This document shows, one piece after another, positions 1 to 8,668 of a DNA stretch of 22,500 bases; position 1 is the stretch's first letter, and every line of letters starts with the position of its first letter. This stretch comes from Chromera velia (taxonomy: Eukaryota; Sar; Chromeraceae), in the NCBI GenBank assembly GCA_018398765.1, contig JAHBMJ010004182.1, positions 1 through 22,500 of the forward strand, in the 5' to 3' direction. Under the pieces are notes generated by a model, which was not told the origin of the DNA, made no database searches, and saw only the letters and a program-made list of their open reading frames with translations. The position numbers and the translations under genes were made by a program.

Positions 1-136
1 GAGAGGGAGAGGGAGAGAGGGAGAGGGAGAGGGGGAAGGAGAGGGGGAGGGAGGGAGAGAGAGAGAGAGAGGGAGGGAGAGAGCAAGAGAGAGAGAGAGC
101 GAAAGAGAGAGAGAGAGAGCAAGAGAGAGAGAGAGA

Positions 137-212
<76 letters not shown>

Positions 213-240
213 AAGAAAGAGAGAGAGAGAGAGAGAGAGA
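1..240. repeat. GA-rich microsatellite
   Basis: Imperfect (GA)n and (GGGA)n tract covering the first 240 bases and probably continuing to the left. It ends abruptly before a short CA/GT-rich stretch. It appears to lie in an intron or 5' flank of the protease gene. No coding potential is credible within it. Confidence 0.9.
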
Positions 241-507
241 TGCATGTGTGCGTGTGACCATACGAACAGCGCACACACACGCGTGCATAGGCACAGACCC
301 ACAGACAGAGCGAGGGGAAGACTCACAACGTGCAGTTTCAAAAGCACTCACTCTCCTTGATACCGGATCACCTTAGAAGAGGTACACTTCTTTCCCATTT
401 TCAGCCTTGTTTGTCACTCTCCCTTCTTATTATCTTCCTGACATACGTCAAAGTCGTCTGCCACCCCTTCCAATCTTTCCCTCCTCACCCTTCCTCACCT
501 CACGCAG
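241..507. other. Intron-like sequence upstream of the first visible protease exon
   Basis: This stretch ends in a pyrimidine-rich run (CTCCTCACCCTTCCTCACC) and the CACGCAG acceptor at 507, so at least its right part is intron. No conserved subtilase block is convincingly readable in it. A short LTLLDTG-like reading near 344-367 is considered and rejected elsewhere in this report. Confidence 0.55.
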
Positions 508-593
508 GTACATTGATGATGTGAACGGGTACGACTTTGTGAATGACGGCCCAGTGCCAAACGACGACTTTGGGCACGGCACTCATTGCTCAG
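508..593 (+). CDS. Subtilase exon with the catalytic histidine
   Basis: The exon is bounded by a CACGCAG acceptor and a GTGAGA donor. Its first base completes a codon begun upstream and its last base opens the Gly codon finished at 866. It encodes YIDDVNGYDF, followed by DDFGHGTHCSG, the conserved His block of S8 peptidases. Since subtilases carry the Asp block about 30-45 residues before this, at least one more coding exon must lie to the left. Confidence 0.9.
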
Positions 594-2333
594 GTGAGAG
601 AGACGTCTGTGCAATCAGTCAAGCAACCCTGATCGATCGTGCTTTATTTCTTTCCGTTGGATGAAAAGGCCCCCCACACCTTGACTGCATACGGCCTGAA
701 AGAAAGCCGACACTAGGATGGTAATGCAGGAATGAACTCACCGCTGCCTACTGCAGATTCTTCTGACCCTCAAACGAATGGACGTCTGTCTCTTCACGAA
801 CCCCCCCCCTTTTGCTTTCGCTTAATTCCCTCCTGACCCCTGCATGGGCTTCTTCGTGCGTGCAGGCATTGTTGCTGCCGAGACGAATAATGGAGAGGGC
901 ATTGCCTCTGTGGGGGGTGTAGGGGGTTCAGACTGGGTTCGTTTGCTTCCTCTGAAAGTGCTGAATGACCAGGGAGTCGGGAAGGTGTCCTCAGTGATTG
1001 AGGCCATCAACTACTCCAAGGCAATGGGAGCGTCTGTCCTCTCAGCGTCCTTCGACGGTGCACCGGACTCCCCAGCACTCAAAGAGGCCATCAGCGGGTA
1101 CACAGGAAATGACGAAGGCCTTTTTGTCGTTGCTGCAGTCAGTCTCCTGAATTCCCTCTCTTCGCTACCTCTTTGCTACCCGAAGAGCACTTACCCTCCT
1201 GCATCTACAAAGATTCAAACCTATCCGCCTTTCTGACATACCATTACACGCAAGTCACTGTATTATCCTCAAATTCATTCCGCCTCTCCTGTTTTCCGCA
1301 CGAAGGGAGACGTACACTTGTGAGATTTTATGAACTTGTTTGTTCTCTGTGTATGTGTTTACGTGGGTTTTCACGTCGGAAACGTGTGTTCGTCCTTGGT
1401 GTGGTGTTTTGCTTTGGGCTTGCAGGGAAACAGCAACCGTGATACGTCAACCAGCCCCTCTTACCCAGGGTCATACGCAGACACTAACGATGCCGTCATC
1501 AGCGTTGCCAACGTGGAAAGCAACGGCATCAGAAACAGGTACGTCCGTATGAGGGGGGAGCATGCATGGAGTTTTTTCGTTTCAATTCTTTGTGTACCTT
1601 TGATTGAAGTCCTACGCCGCTCTGTGTCACTTTCCCTTTCTTTTCTTCCCCTCTCTCTCCGTCCCTCGATCTGCTCCATTCTGATAGGAGCTCTTCTGAT
1701 TGAAAAGAAACTAGGCCATCTTTGGCTGACGCATCAGTAAATCAATCAATGAATCAAGAATTCTGGCACTAGCTCTGTAGATTCATTGATCGATCGATTG
1801 ATTGATTGATTGATTGATTGATGAACGTGCATGACTGCAGACTGAGCAACTACGGAGGATGCACTGTGTCTGCCCCCGGGTCCTCGATCCTCTCCACTGT
1901 CCCCGGAAGCGACTACGACCTCAAGACTGGAACTTCCCAGGCAGCCCCCCTGGTGGCTGGAATTCTGGCAACGGCAGCCTACGTGTTTCCCGACCAGCCG
2001 CTCTCAGCCCTAAGGGACTGCGTGATCGACTCAAGCATCTCTCTGCCTGAGACCATTTGCAACACGGGCGGGCAGGTGAGCTTTAGCGGAACTATGGAGT
2101 GTGTGCTGAAAAAAGTGAATGAGAATTCGAATGCGGAAGTGGAGGACCCCGCAGTTGACAGGAGTCCATTCTCTTCCGTTCTCCCTGGGGGGCCTTCCAC
2201 ACCTAGCACAGGGGGGGGCTCAGGGGGAGGGGGGGGATCTGGAGACGGGGGGGGCTTTGTGTTCGGGGGGCTTCCTACCCTCGATTTTGACTTTCTGAGT
2301 GGGTTCGGGAATATTTTTCAGGCCTTTGGGTAA
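508..2333 (+). CDS. Subtilisin-like serine protease (S8 family), 3' four exons, 5' end outside the window
   Basis: Endopeptidase of the subtilase family; which compartment it acts in cannot be judged because the N-terminus is missing. Exons are 508-593, 866-1137, 1426-1538 and 1841-2333, joined by GT-AG introns of 272, 288 and 302 nt with consistent phases (1, 0, 2). The catalytic His lies in GHGTHCSG (exon 1). The oxyanion Asn is in VVAAGN, formed across the exon 2/3 junction. The nucleophile Ser is in GTSQAAPLVAG (exon 4). Other family landmarks are YIDDVNGYDFVND, LPLKVLNDQG, YPGSYADTNDAVISVA and SNYGGCTVSAPGS. The catalytic Asp exon (DTG...HPDL) is not visible and should lie upstream of the window. 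After the catalytic domain comes a Gly/Ser-rich linker (about 2209-2265) and a hydrophobic Phe-rich tail. The TAA at 2331-2333 overlaps a strong GTAAGT donor, so the 3' end is slightly uncertain. Family assignment is very secure. Confidence 0.93.
1783..1822 (+). repeat. TGAT tetranucleotide repeat in intron
   Basis: A (TGAT)n/(CGAT)n tract lies in the last intron of the protease gene, ending about 18 bases before the acceptor at 1840. It occupies the place where a pyrimidine tract would be expected. A similar (TTGA)n tract recurs at 11950-11971. Confidence 0.85.
1841..2333 (+). CDS. Subtilase last exon: catalytic serine and Gly-rich tail
   Basis: The acceptor is CTGCAG, directly preceded in the intron by a TGAT repeat. 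The exon encodes SNYGGCTVSAPGS, then the Ser block GTSQAAPLVAG, then a C-terminal extension of roughly 110 residues. The extension has a Ser/Pro/Gly-rich linker including a run of Gly, and ends in a Phe/Leu-rich segment (PTLDFDFLSGFGNIFQAFG). The tail matches no domain I know. The G-runs in the DNA here are also places where indel errors could occur. Confidence 0.85.
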
Positions 2334-3190
2334 GTAAGAATGAGTGACAGAGAGTGCGGGAGGGAAGGAGGGAGATGCATGCATCCATGCTCTCATACAT
2401 GTTCGATCTCTCATGCATGATGAGATTCATAAATTTGTGCACGTCACGTACGTGTCCCCATTTGTGCCTGAATGTGCTCCTTTAGGATCTTGGTAGACTC
2501 ATTTATTTGTGCTCTCGACCATGGAATTCAACATTTCGATCTGCCAGAAAGGCGCACTCGATCTTTTCGTTGAAGTGGTCTGTTCACGATTTTGTTTCGG
2601 AGTGAATGCAAATAGTCGGTCACGTTGCCTCAGGCTGTTGATTAAATCACTGCAGAAGAGGCAGTGACTATATGAGTGCGTTGTCTAGAAACAGAGGCAG
2701 CTTGCCTGAATTCATCAATTTGGGCAGTGGTGTCTGGACTGCGTGTATACGTGTACAGTTGACAGGGGCATTTTGATCAAAGCCACATACACAATTCAAC
2801 GTAACAATTCAATCTGAAGCCATGCAGTTGCATCCGATGCATCAAAATATCGCAAACAATTGTTGTTCATGCAGCTCATGTTATGCATTCTTACAATATA
2901 AACTTGAATAAAGTTCTTGAAATGACATGGATCGCGATTCTACTAGTATCAATCAGCTTGAATAGCTTTTCTAAATTGACATTTCTACTATATACTTGGT
3001 CCTAGACTTGGTCTTATACACCACTACTAACACAGTAAGACTGCAAATACTATAGTTGACACTTAGACTGGTAATGACGCATATATGGTGAGTATTATTT
3101 ACCAAGTTTGGGGAGGTTCGGCAACGCTCTTTATAGCACCAGCGTGCATCAATATGCGTCGTCATAAAAGTTTTCCATGGGTGTTTTTGT

Positions 3191-3263
3191 ATAATCATTA
3201 TGGTTATTATGATAATCAATCATAATTATTATCATCATTATGATAATCAGTCATAATGATTAT
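3191..3263. repeat. AT-rich inverted repeat
   Basis: The 12-mer ATAATCATTATG at 3191-3202 is matched by its exact reverse complement at 3252-3263. The interior holds a direct repeat ATTATGATAATCA at 3206-3218 and 3238-3250. It may be the trace of a small non-autonomous transposon or simply an AT-rich foldback. Confidence 0.75.
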
Positions 3264-3785
3264 AGAATATTGCGATTATGTCTATAATCATTACGTCATT
3301 ATTATAATGGAGCCATAATAATTGTTGAATTAACCCACAGATGTACACTGTATTAAATCATAGTAGAGCTAGTAGTAGAGTGGCTTAGTAATTAAGAGTG
3401 CCACTATAGCAGGCTATTTAATTTATGTATATTAGAGTCTTTCTCAAATTCTCATTCTTCTAAATCTATAATCTATTAAAAAAGGTATGTAGATCTCTGA
3501 ATGATCTCTAAAATTATTTGGAAATATTTCAATCTCTAAACGTTTATATATTTTTTAGAAGATAGAATAACTTCAAACATGCACAACCTAGGAACATAAT
3601 AATGTCATAAATGACTGCCAGTGATAATTAGCACGTTTAGTTCTAGGTTTAGTTTAACTTAGTAGCTAGCTTAGCAGTAGTGCAAGAGAAAATTAACCTC
3701 CTATATAAATTAATATAGTGACTTTTATACTAGACTCGGTAACTGGAGTAACTTAAGGCCCGTTCATACAAAATATAGGTGTTCC

Positions 3786-3841
3786 AAATGTCTGGTTTGA
3801 AGCTCCACTCTAGGCTCTACTACAGTAGCCTCCAGACATAT
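3786..3841. repeat. Imperfect hairpin in AT-rich island
   Basis: AAATGTCTGG at 3786-3795 pairs imperfectly with CCAGACATAT at 3832-3841. A second inner stem (AGGCTCTAC against AGTAGCCT) lies near 3812-3830. Function is unknown. Confidence 0.5.
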
Positions 3842-4915
3842 TTTGGAGATCTCCATAGCCCCAAACTAGGCCCCAATGCCGCCCCCAAAACACTAGCCCA
3901 AACGTTTTTTAGACGGTCTCTATCATATTAAAAAACTCCTGGATTAAAAATATGACAAGTCTTTGATATAGACTATGATGGTTTAGGTTCTAGTTAAAAT
4001 TCACATGTTAACTACATGTTTTTTAAACATGCAGTCAGCCCGAAAATACACTAGCACATGCATCTATATAGATATATGCATCAAAGTTTGACAGTCTTTA
4101 GGATCGTCACGATAGTGTCAGTCTGCACGAAAGGGCGAAAAGAGGGGCGAACATGATTTTCAATTTTTCATGCATGCATGCAGTTGTGCCAAGTTGAATT
4201 TGGATTTCGAATTCCTGTTTTACACCCCGGCTGACCGGTCGACCTGGATCGTCTCAGATTCGTCTGACTGACTGCATGCTAATTGACTCCCAGCAAAGCC
4301 AGACTCGGATAACTTATAAGAGGCCATGCATGTACGTGTGCACTTTTCCTTCCGGTTGGGATCACCTACAGCAGCAGGCTAGCAGCTATTGAAACCCTCG
4401 AAGAGAAAAGGTCGACACATGCCGGCCCCTTCTTTTCCCCTCCTGCAATTTGTGACTTCTTTTGTCTTTGCGACCAACGGCATCCATGCTTGTCGTCGCC
4501 CCATGCACTCTTCACTTCCTGGCCCCTTTCCTCACTTGATCCCACGCTTTTGGTGCACGGTTAAACAACATGCAAGGAGAGGAGCGATAGATTGGGAGAA
4601 GAAAACCGTCGGGTGACTGGATGTTTGAGTACACTTAACTAACGGGACAAGCACGTACACACGCTGGTCGGCGAAGGAATCCAGAGCCATGCAGGAGGGT
4701 AACAGCAACGTGATCGAAGCGTGAACGAAGCTGCATGCACACGCCGGTACTTCAGAAGAGAGTCAGTCGAGTAAACTGTCAGACGCAAGCAAAGCCAGAT
4801 CCGTTCGGTCAGTCAGTAATGTATTAATTTGAACGTTTTTGTGTTGAATTATTTATTTACCTAATTGTTCTTCCTTTGCCCCATGCACCCCCCCTCCACT
4901 TCTTTGCTCATTTCG

Positions 4916-4941
4916 AGGAAGGAAGGAAGGAAGGAAGGAAG
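4916..4941. repeat. GGAA tetranucleotide repeat
   Basis: A short run of (GGAA)n in the intergenic interval; a microsatellite with no visible gene context. Confidence 0.85.
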
Positions 4942-5167
4942 CGAGGGAGAGAGGCACATGCATGCAAACCTCCTCATGCACACGCACGCCCACGTACGGA
5001 GAACGAGACGCGAGGAGAAGAGAAGAGAAAAACACACATCCCTGTCCGAGGCTTCTGCACCCCCTAACTCCGCACACACGCATGGCAGGCAGGCAGGCCT
5101 TTGTTCCTCAACCTTTTTTCTGTTTTCGACCTCTAAGAACGGAAACCAACGTCGATCGATCCATTCA

Positions 5168-5191
5168 GTCTCTCCTTCTCTCTCTCTCTCC

Positions 5192-5250
<59 letters not shown>

Positions 5251-5260
5251 CCTTTTTCTT

Positions 5261-5297
<37 letters not shown>
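5168..5297. repeat. CT microsatellite
   Basis: About 130 bases of (CT)n with short TTT and GT interruptions. Long apparent reading frames across it on both strands are Ser/Leu or Arg/Glu artefacts of the repeat. Confidence 0.92.
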
Positions 5298-5299
<2 letters not shown>

Positions 5300-5640
5300 C
5301 CTGTGAACACCACCAGTGCAACACAACCGCAGATCGGTCACGGACACAAGCAACCAAACAAGAGAGTGTGTGCGTGTCTGTGTGTGAGAGAGAGGGAAAA
5401 GAAAAACCTAACAGTCGCCCAAGGGACACGCAAAAGCGAAAATCAAAATCATCTTTATCGCTCTGCATGGCCGCATCACCATCATCCCTCGTTCTTCCGC
5501 GAAAGAAACCTTATATTAGTTAGTTAGACCAAAATTGAAAAGCCTCCCTGTACCCACTCCCCAATACACCCACTGCCAAACGAAGCCCCCCTGCAATGAA
5601 GCAGAGAGACATCATCTGCTGCCCCCTCCCTCCTCTCTAT

Positions 5641-7999
5641 TTACTCCTGCTTCTCCCCCTCCAGCTGTGCTTCCATGATCCATGAGATCATCAGCACACG
5701 CGCACCGAAGTCAAGCACAGCGTCGGGGGTGCCCTCACCCGCAACAGCCTGGAGAATGCCCTTCACCTTAGACACAGATGTCTCGGCTGCTGACTTGATG
5801 TATGGGGGGGTGTACTGCTTGACCTTCTCAGAGACTTTCTGTGCTTTCTGGATCGCTCTCTTGGCGGTCTTACGAGCAGGCTCTTTCACCTTACTCACGA
5901 CAGCCTCTCCAGCGGCGGCCACCTTACCGGCAGCGGTCGCTGCGGCATCGGTTGTCTTTGCGAATGCCTCGCCCCCCGTTCTCTTGGCGAAAGACACCAC
6001 GGCTTTGGTGGTGGCGACGGGGTGCTTGAGTGCGTCTTTGCCGGCGGCGGCTTGCTGCAGGAGATAATCCTTGATCTGTGTAAGCTCGACGTCTGAGTAT
6101 TCGGCAAGGAATGGCACACGCGCAATGCAGGATCTGACAAAGGCCTCGACCTTCGTTGACTGCGTACAGGCAAGCTCATAGGCGGTGGTGAATTTCTGAC
6201 GGACGGCGGCGGGGGTGGCTGCGACGGTTTCCCTCACAGTGGAAGGGAGGGCTTGGAGGTCAGCGCGAGTGGGGAGGGCGTTGTATGCCCTGGTTGCGTG
6301 CTGCTGAGAGAACGCTTGGAGGGCGGCGACGAATGCTTTCAGGGTTCCCATCGGATCTCTGAACTTGCCTGCATAGAAGACCACTCCCTCCTTCACATAG
6401 GCTGTGATGAAGGCTTTGATCTCACTATTCGGAGTCTCGAGAATATATTTGGCTGTCTGGGTGTCCTTGAGGAATTTGGGGGATTTCAAGGAGACGATCT
6501 TGGCGGTGTCGAGGAACTTGTCGGCAGCGAAGTTACCGTACTTCACCACCACTACCTTCCCCTCCCCCGCACGGAGCATCAGTTGTTCCTTGTTCTTAGG
6601 GATGTACTCGATGACCTGCTTGGAGGTACAGAGAGCGGTGTTGGCGGTCGCCTTCAGCCCATTGCCTGCCATCGAGATCGTCCCCTTCGTCACAGAGACC
6701 ACAGCCACAGCGCCGTTGTTCACCATGCTCTGCACAGAACGGAACAGAAGGGGGGGGGAGGGGGGAACGTGAATGAGAGATACAGAAAGGATAAGAAAAA
6801 AAATACTTGGCGGGAAACTGCCCACTCGACACAAACAGAGATGAAGAAGAGTAGAAAACGCCAATGAGAAAACAAGACAGTGGGATCTGAGGGGGCAAGC
6901 ACAGAACTTGGAAGATACCTACTATTGACGCACGCATGCACGAATAAACGCCCTCACCTTCGCACCCCCGCAGGCCAGCTTGCCGACGCCCACGATCTGC
7001 ACCCCCGCCTGCTGCGTCACCTTCCACCCGCGGGTGAGGGGACCGCTGCCTGCGTACTCCTCGTATGTCGCACGGATTCTGCAGGGGGGAAGGAAAAGGA
7101 GCGGGAGGAGAGGACGATCGTTGAAGAAACGAAAAAGGGAGCAGATGTGCAACCGTCGGGAAGAGCGATGCCGTCAAAAAGAGGAAAACTGGGAAACTCT
7201 CAAGGGGGATGTTTATGCGTTCTGGCTAGCTCATTCAGAAAGACAGGATACAAAAGGAGAGAGGGTGCTGGATCGGATCGGAGGAGGGACTGACTGACTG
7301 ACTCATGCACAGGATTGAGGAGTGCGTCCTCGTAGGCCTTCTTCAGTTCCTCCTGCAGCTTCTCGAAGGCGACGCGGGGGTCTGTGTTCGTTCTGCTGAT
7401 CCACACAGAGATGGCTGCAGGCACGAAGGGAGGTATCACAGAAGAACGGGACGCAAAGGAGGGTGCAAAAGATGCAGTCATACACATTTCAGAAGAAAAG
7501 CTCGTTGATAGATTGAAAGTCATGGTAGTTGAAGGAGAAGACAACATGCACAGCCTCAGCCACAACCGCTGGTGGTATGGCGTCCAAGGCCCTGAAGGAA
7601 AACATGTGGGAAATAAGGGGGAGACGGGTTAGCTGACTGACCATTGGCAACGATTCTCTCCTGTTGTTCCTCCGACAGAGAAGGAGCCTGCATAAACAGG
7701 GCAAGTGAAATGTCAATTCAACATATTGTCAGAGCTTCAAATAGGCGAAATCTGCCAGTGAAACTAGACGACGACGACAGATTATACCCACAAGCTATAC
7801 TTACATTGGTCTTCACCCAGTCTTCAGCCTCGGCCAGAGCCCACACGACGTCATCCCTCCAGGACCGAAGGAGCCGAAGCACCCTCTCAGGAGTGTAACC
7901 GTCAACCACACGGCCGACGAAGGGCACACGGGATCGGACCTGCCCAAAGAACTCATCCACCCTCAAATCAAGCCGACGAACAAGCGAATCAGCCGACAT
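5641..7999 (-). CDS. Amphipathic Ala/Lys-rich protein, possible perilipin/SRPP-like lipid-droplet coat protein
   Basis: Complete minus-strand gene in five exons: 7805-7999, 7642-7687, 7303-7414, 6958-7078 and 5641-6729. All GT-AG junctions are phase-consistent and give 520 residues. The start at 7999 is in good context (GGAAACC before ATG). No signal peptide is visible, so the protein is probably cytosolic or membrane-surface bound. The N-terminus contains RSRVPFVGRVVDGYTPERVL. The last exon has a similar phrase, ARVPFLAEYSDVEL, suggesting an internal repeat. A C-terminal stretch (roughly residues 410-490) is Ala/Lys/Val-rich in amphipathic-helix style (AATAAGKVAAAGEAVVSKVK). This layout resembles perilipins and rubber-particle/SRPP proteins, which coat neutral lipid droplets, but no diagnostic motif is present. 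The functional label is inference; the gene structure is secure. The gene is divergent from the gene starting at 8669. Confidence 0.85.
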
Positions 8000-8267
8000 G
8001 GTTTCCGCTTTAAAAAGAAAAGAGCACCAAAAATTTGGAAAGCTTCCTGTTGAAGCAGAGTGTCGTCGATCTTCAGAGTTTCAGTACGTGCGAGCTGTAC
8101 TTTGCCGGGTCCATGTCAGAGCTCATGTGAGAATTCAAGGGCGCTTCTCAGAGTGTCCTGCAGAGTAGGAGCATGTAGGAGCTGACGTCACGGTCAGGCA
8201 AACTTCGCCATAACTTCGCCTTTTTTGTGCGTGACGCAGTGACCGGCCTCCGACGCGGTGCATGCTG

Positions 8268-8300
8268 CGGCGGCGCGATGCTTCTGTGGCCGCGCCGCCG
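8268..8300. repeat. GC-rich perfect hairpin
   Basis: CGGCGGCGCG at 8268-8277 is followed by its exact reverse complement at 8291-8300 with a 13-nt loop. It lies about 12 bases before a TATA-like word in the divergent promoter region. Confidence 0.75.
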
Positions 8301-8431
8301 TGCGGGCCCTGGCATATATGTCGATCTATTTAATGTATGAGCCATGAGCCCCTGCGTGCCCGCGGCGCCGCCTGGGCCCTCTTGTGTGAGAGAGACCGAT
8401 ACGCAGGATCGACGAATCGACACCAGTCAAG

Positions 8432-8451
8432 TTCGATCCTGCAGGATCGAA
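8432..8451. promoter_or_regulatory. Perfect 20-bp palindrome, candidate protein-binding site
   Basis: The half-site TTCGATCCTG at 8432-8441 is followed immediately by its exact reverse complement at 8442-8451, with no spacer. A partial copy of one half (CAGGATCGA) occurs at 8404-8412 in the same orientation as the right half. The position, 220-240 bases before the ATG at 8669, suits a dimeric regulator. No known factor is recognised. Confidence 0.55.
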
Positions 8452-8668
8452 TCATGCACGAGCGAACTTGGCTGCATGAACTCTCAGGGCTTCCGATCTT
8501 GCTCTACATACAGCATATGCATGTCGGGGAACAGGAGGGCTTGAACTTGATCAAAGTACGTGTGCTGTGCGCTAGTTCTCGGTCCAACAACCAGAGTCTC
8601 CCCTCACTCTGCAGTGGTGTTGCAACTGCCCACAATCGAAACAAGAAGTCGCGCCCCTGGTCTCAAAG

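Larger units (their letters stand above)
2334..5640. other. Long non-coding interval with AT-rich island
   Basis: No gene could be supported here. From about 2850 to 4080 the base composition turns strongly AT-rich, with many TAG/CTA words and short inverted repeats. A possible AATAAA polyadenylation word for the protease gene lies at 2907-2912, but it is far from the stop. From 4100 to 5640 the sequence returns to mixed composition with TGCATGCA words, a GGAA repeat and a CT repeat. The right end is presumably the 3' flank of the minus-strand gene that stops at 5641. Confidence 0.7.
8000..8668. promoter_or_regulatory. Divergent intergenic region between the 7999 (-) and 8669 (+) genes
   Basis: Both flanking reading frames start outward from this 669-base interval, so it should hold both promoters and 5' UTRs. 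It contains a GC-rich hairpin (8268-8300), a TATA-like CATATATG at about 8312-8319 and a perfect 20-bp palindrome (8432-8451). An upstream non-coding exon for the right-hand gene cannot be excluded. Confidence 0.6.

Noticed and set aside
336-381. Possible upstream protease exon reading LTLLDTG, as if carrying the catalytic Asp block, between a TGCAG acceptor and a GT donor.
   Set aside because: In the frame that splices to the exon at 508 it hits a TAG at 374-376. It also leaves no room for the HPDL and Asp-rich region that normally follows DTG in subtilases. Probably coincidence or a decayed exon.
2971-3219. 82-residue minus-strand frame at the left side of the AT island.
   Set aside because: Short, Ile/Met/Thr-biased as expected from AT-rich repeats, and it overlaps the inverted repeat. 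No motif.
4861-5527. Long overlapping frames on both strands (up to 220 residues) across the CT repeat.
   Set aside because: They consist of Ser/Leu or Arg/Glu runs generated by the dinucleotide repeat, with no conserved flanking sequence.
6253-6867. 204-residue plus-strand frame opposite the last exon of the 5641-7999 gene.
   Set aside because: Antisense shadow. The minus strand has the consistent exon structure and start.
7489-7590. Candidate extra exon (ALDAIPPAVVAEAV) between the second and third exons of the minus-strand gene at 5641-7999.
   Set aside because: Phases do not fit either neighbour, whereas direct joining of exon 7642-7687 to exon 7303-7414 is perfectly in phase.
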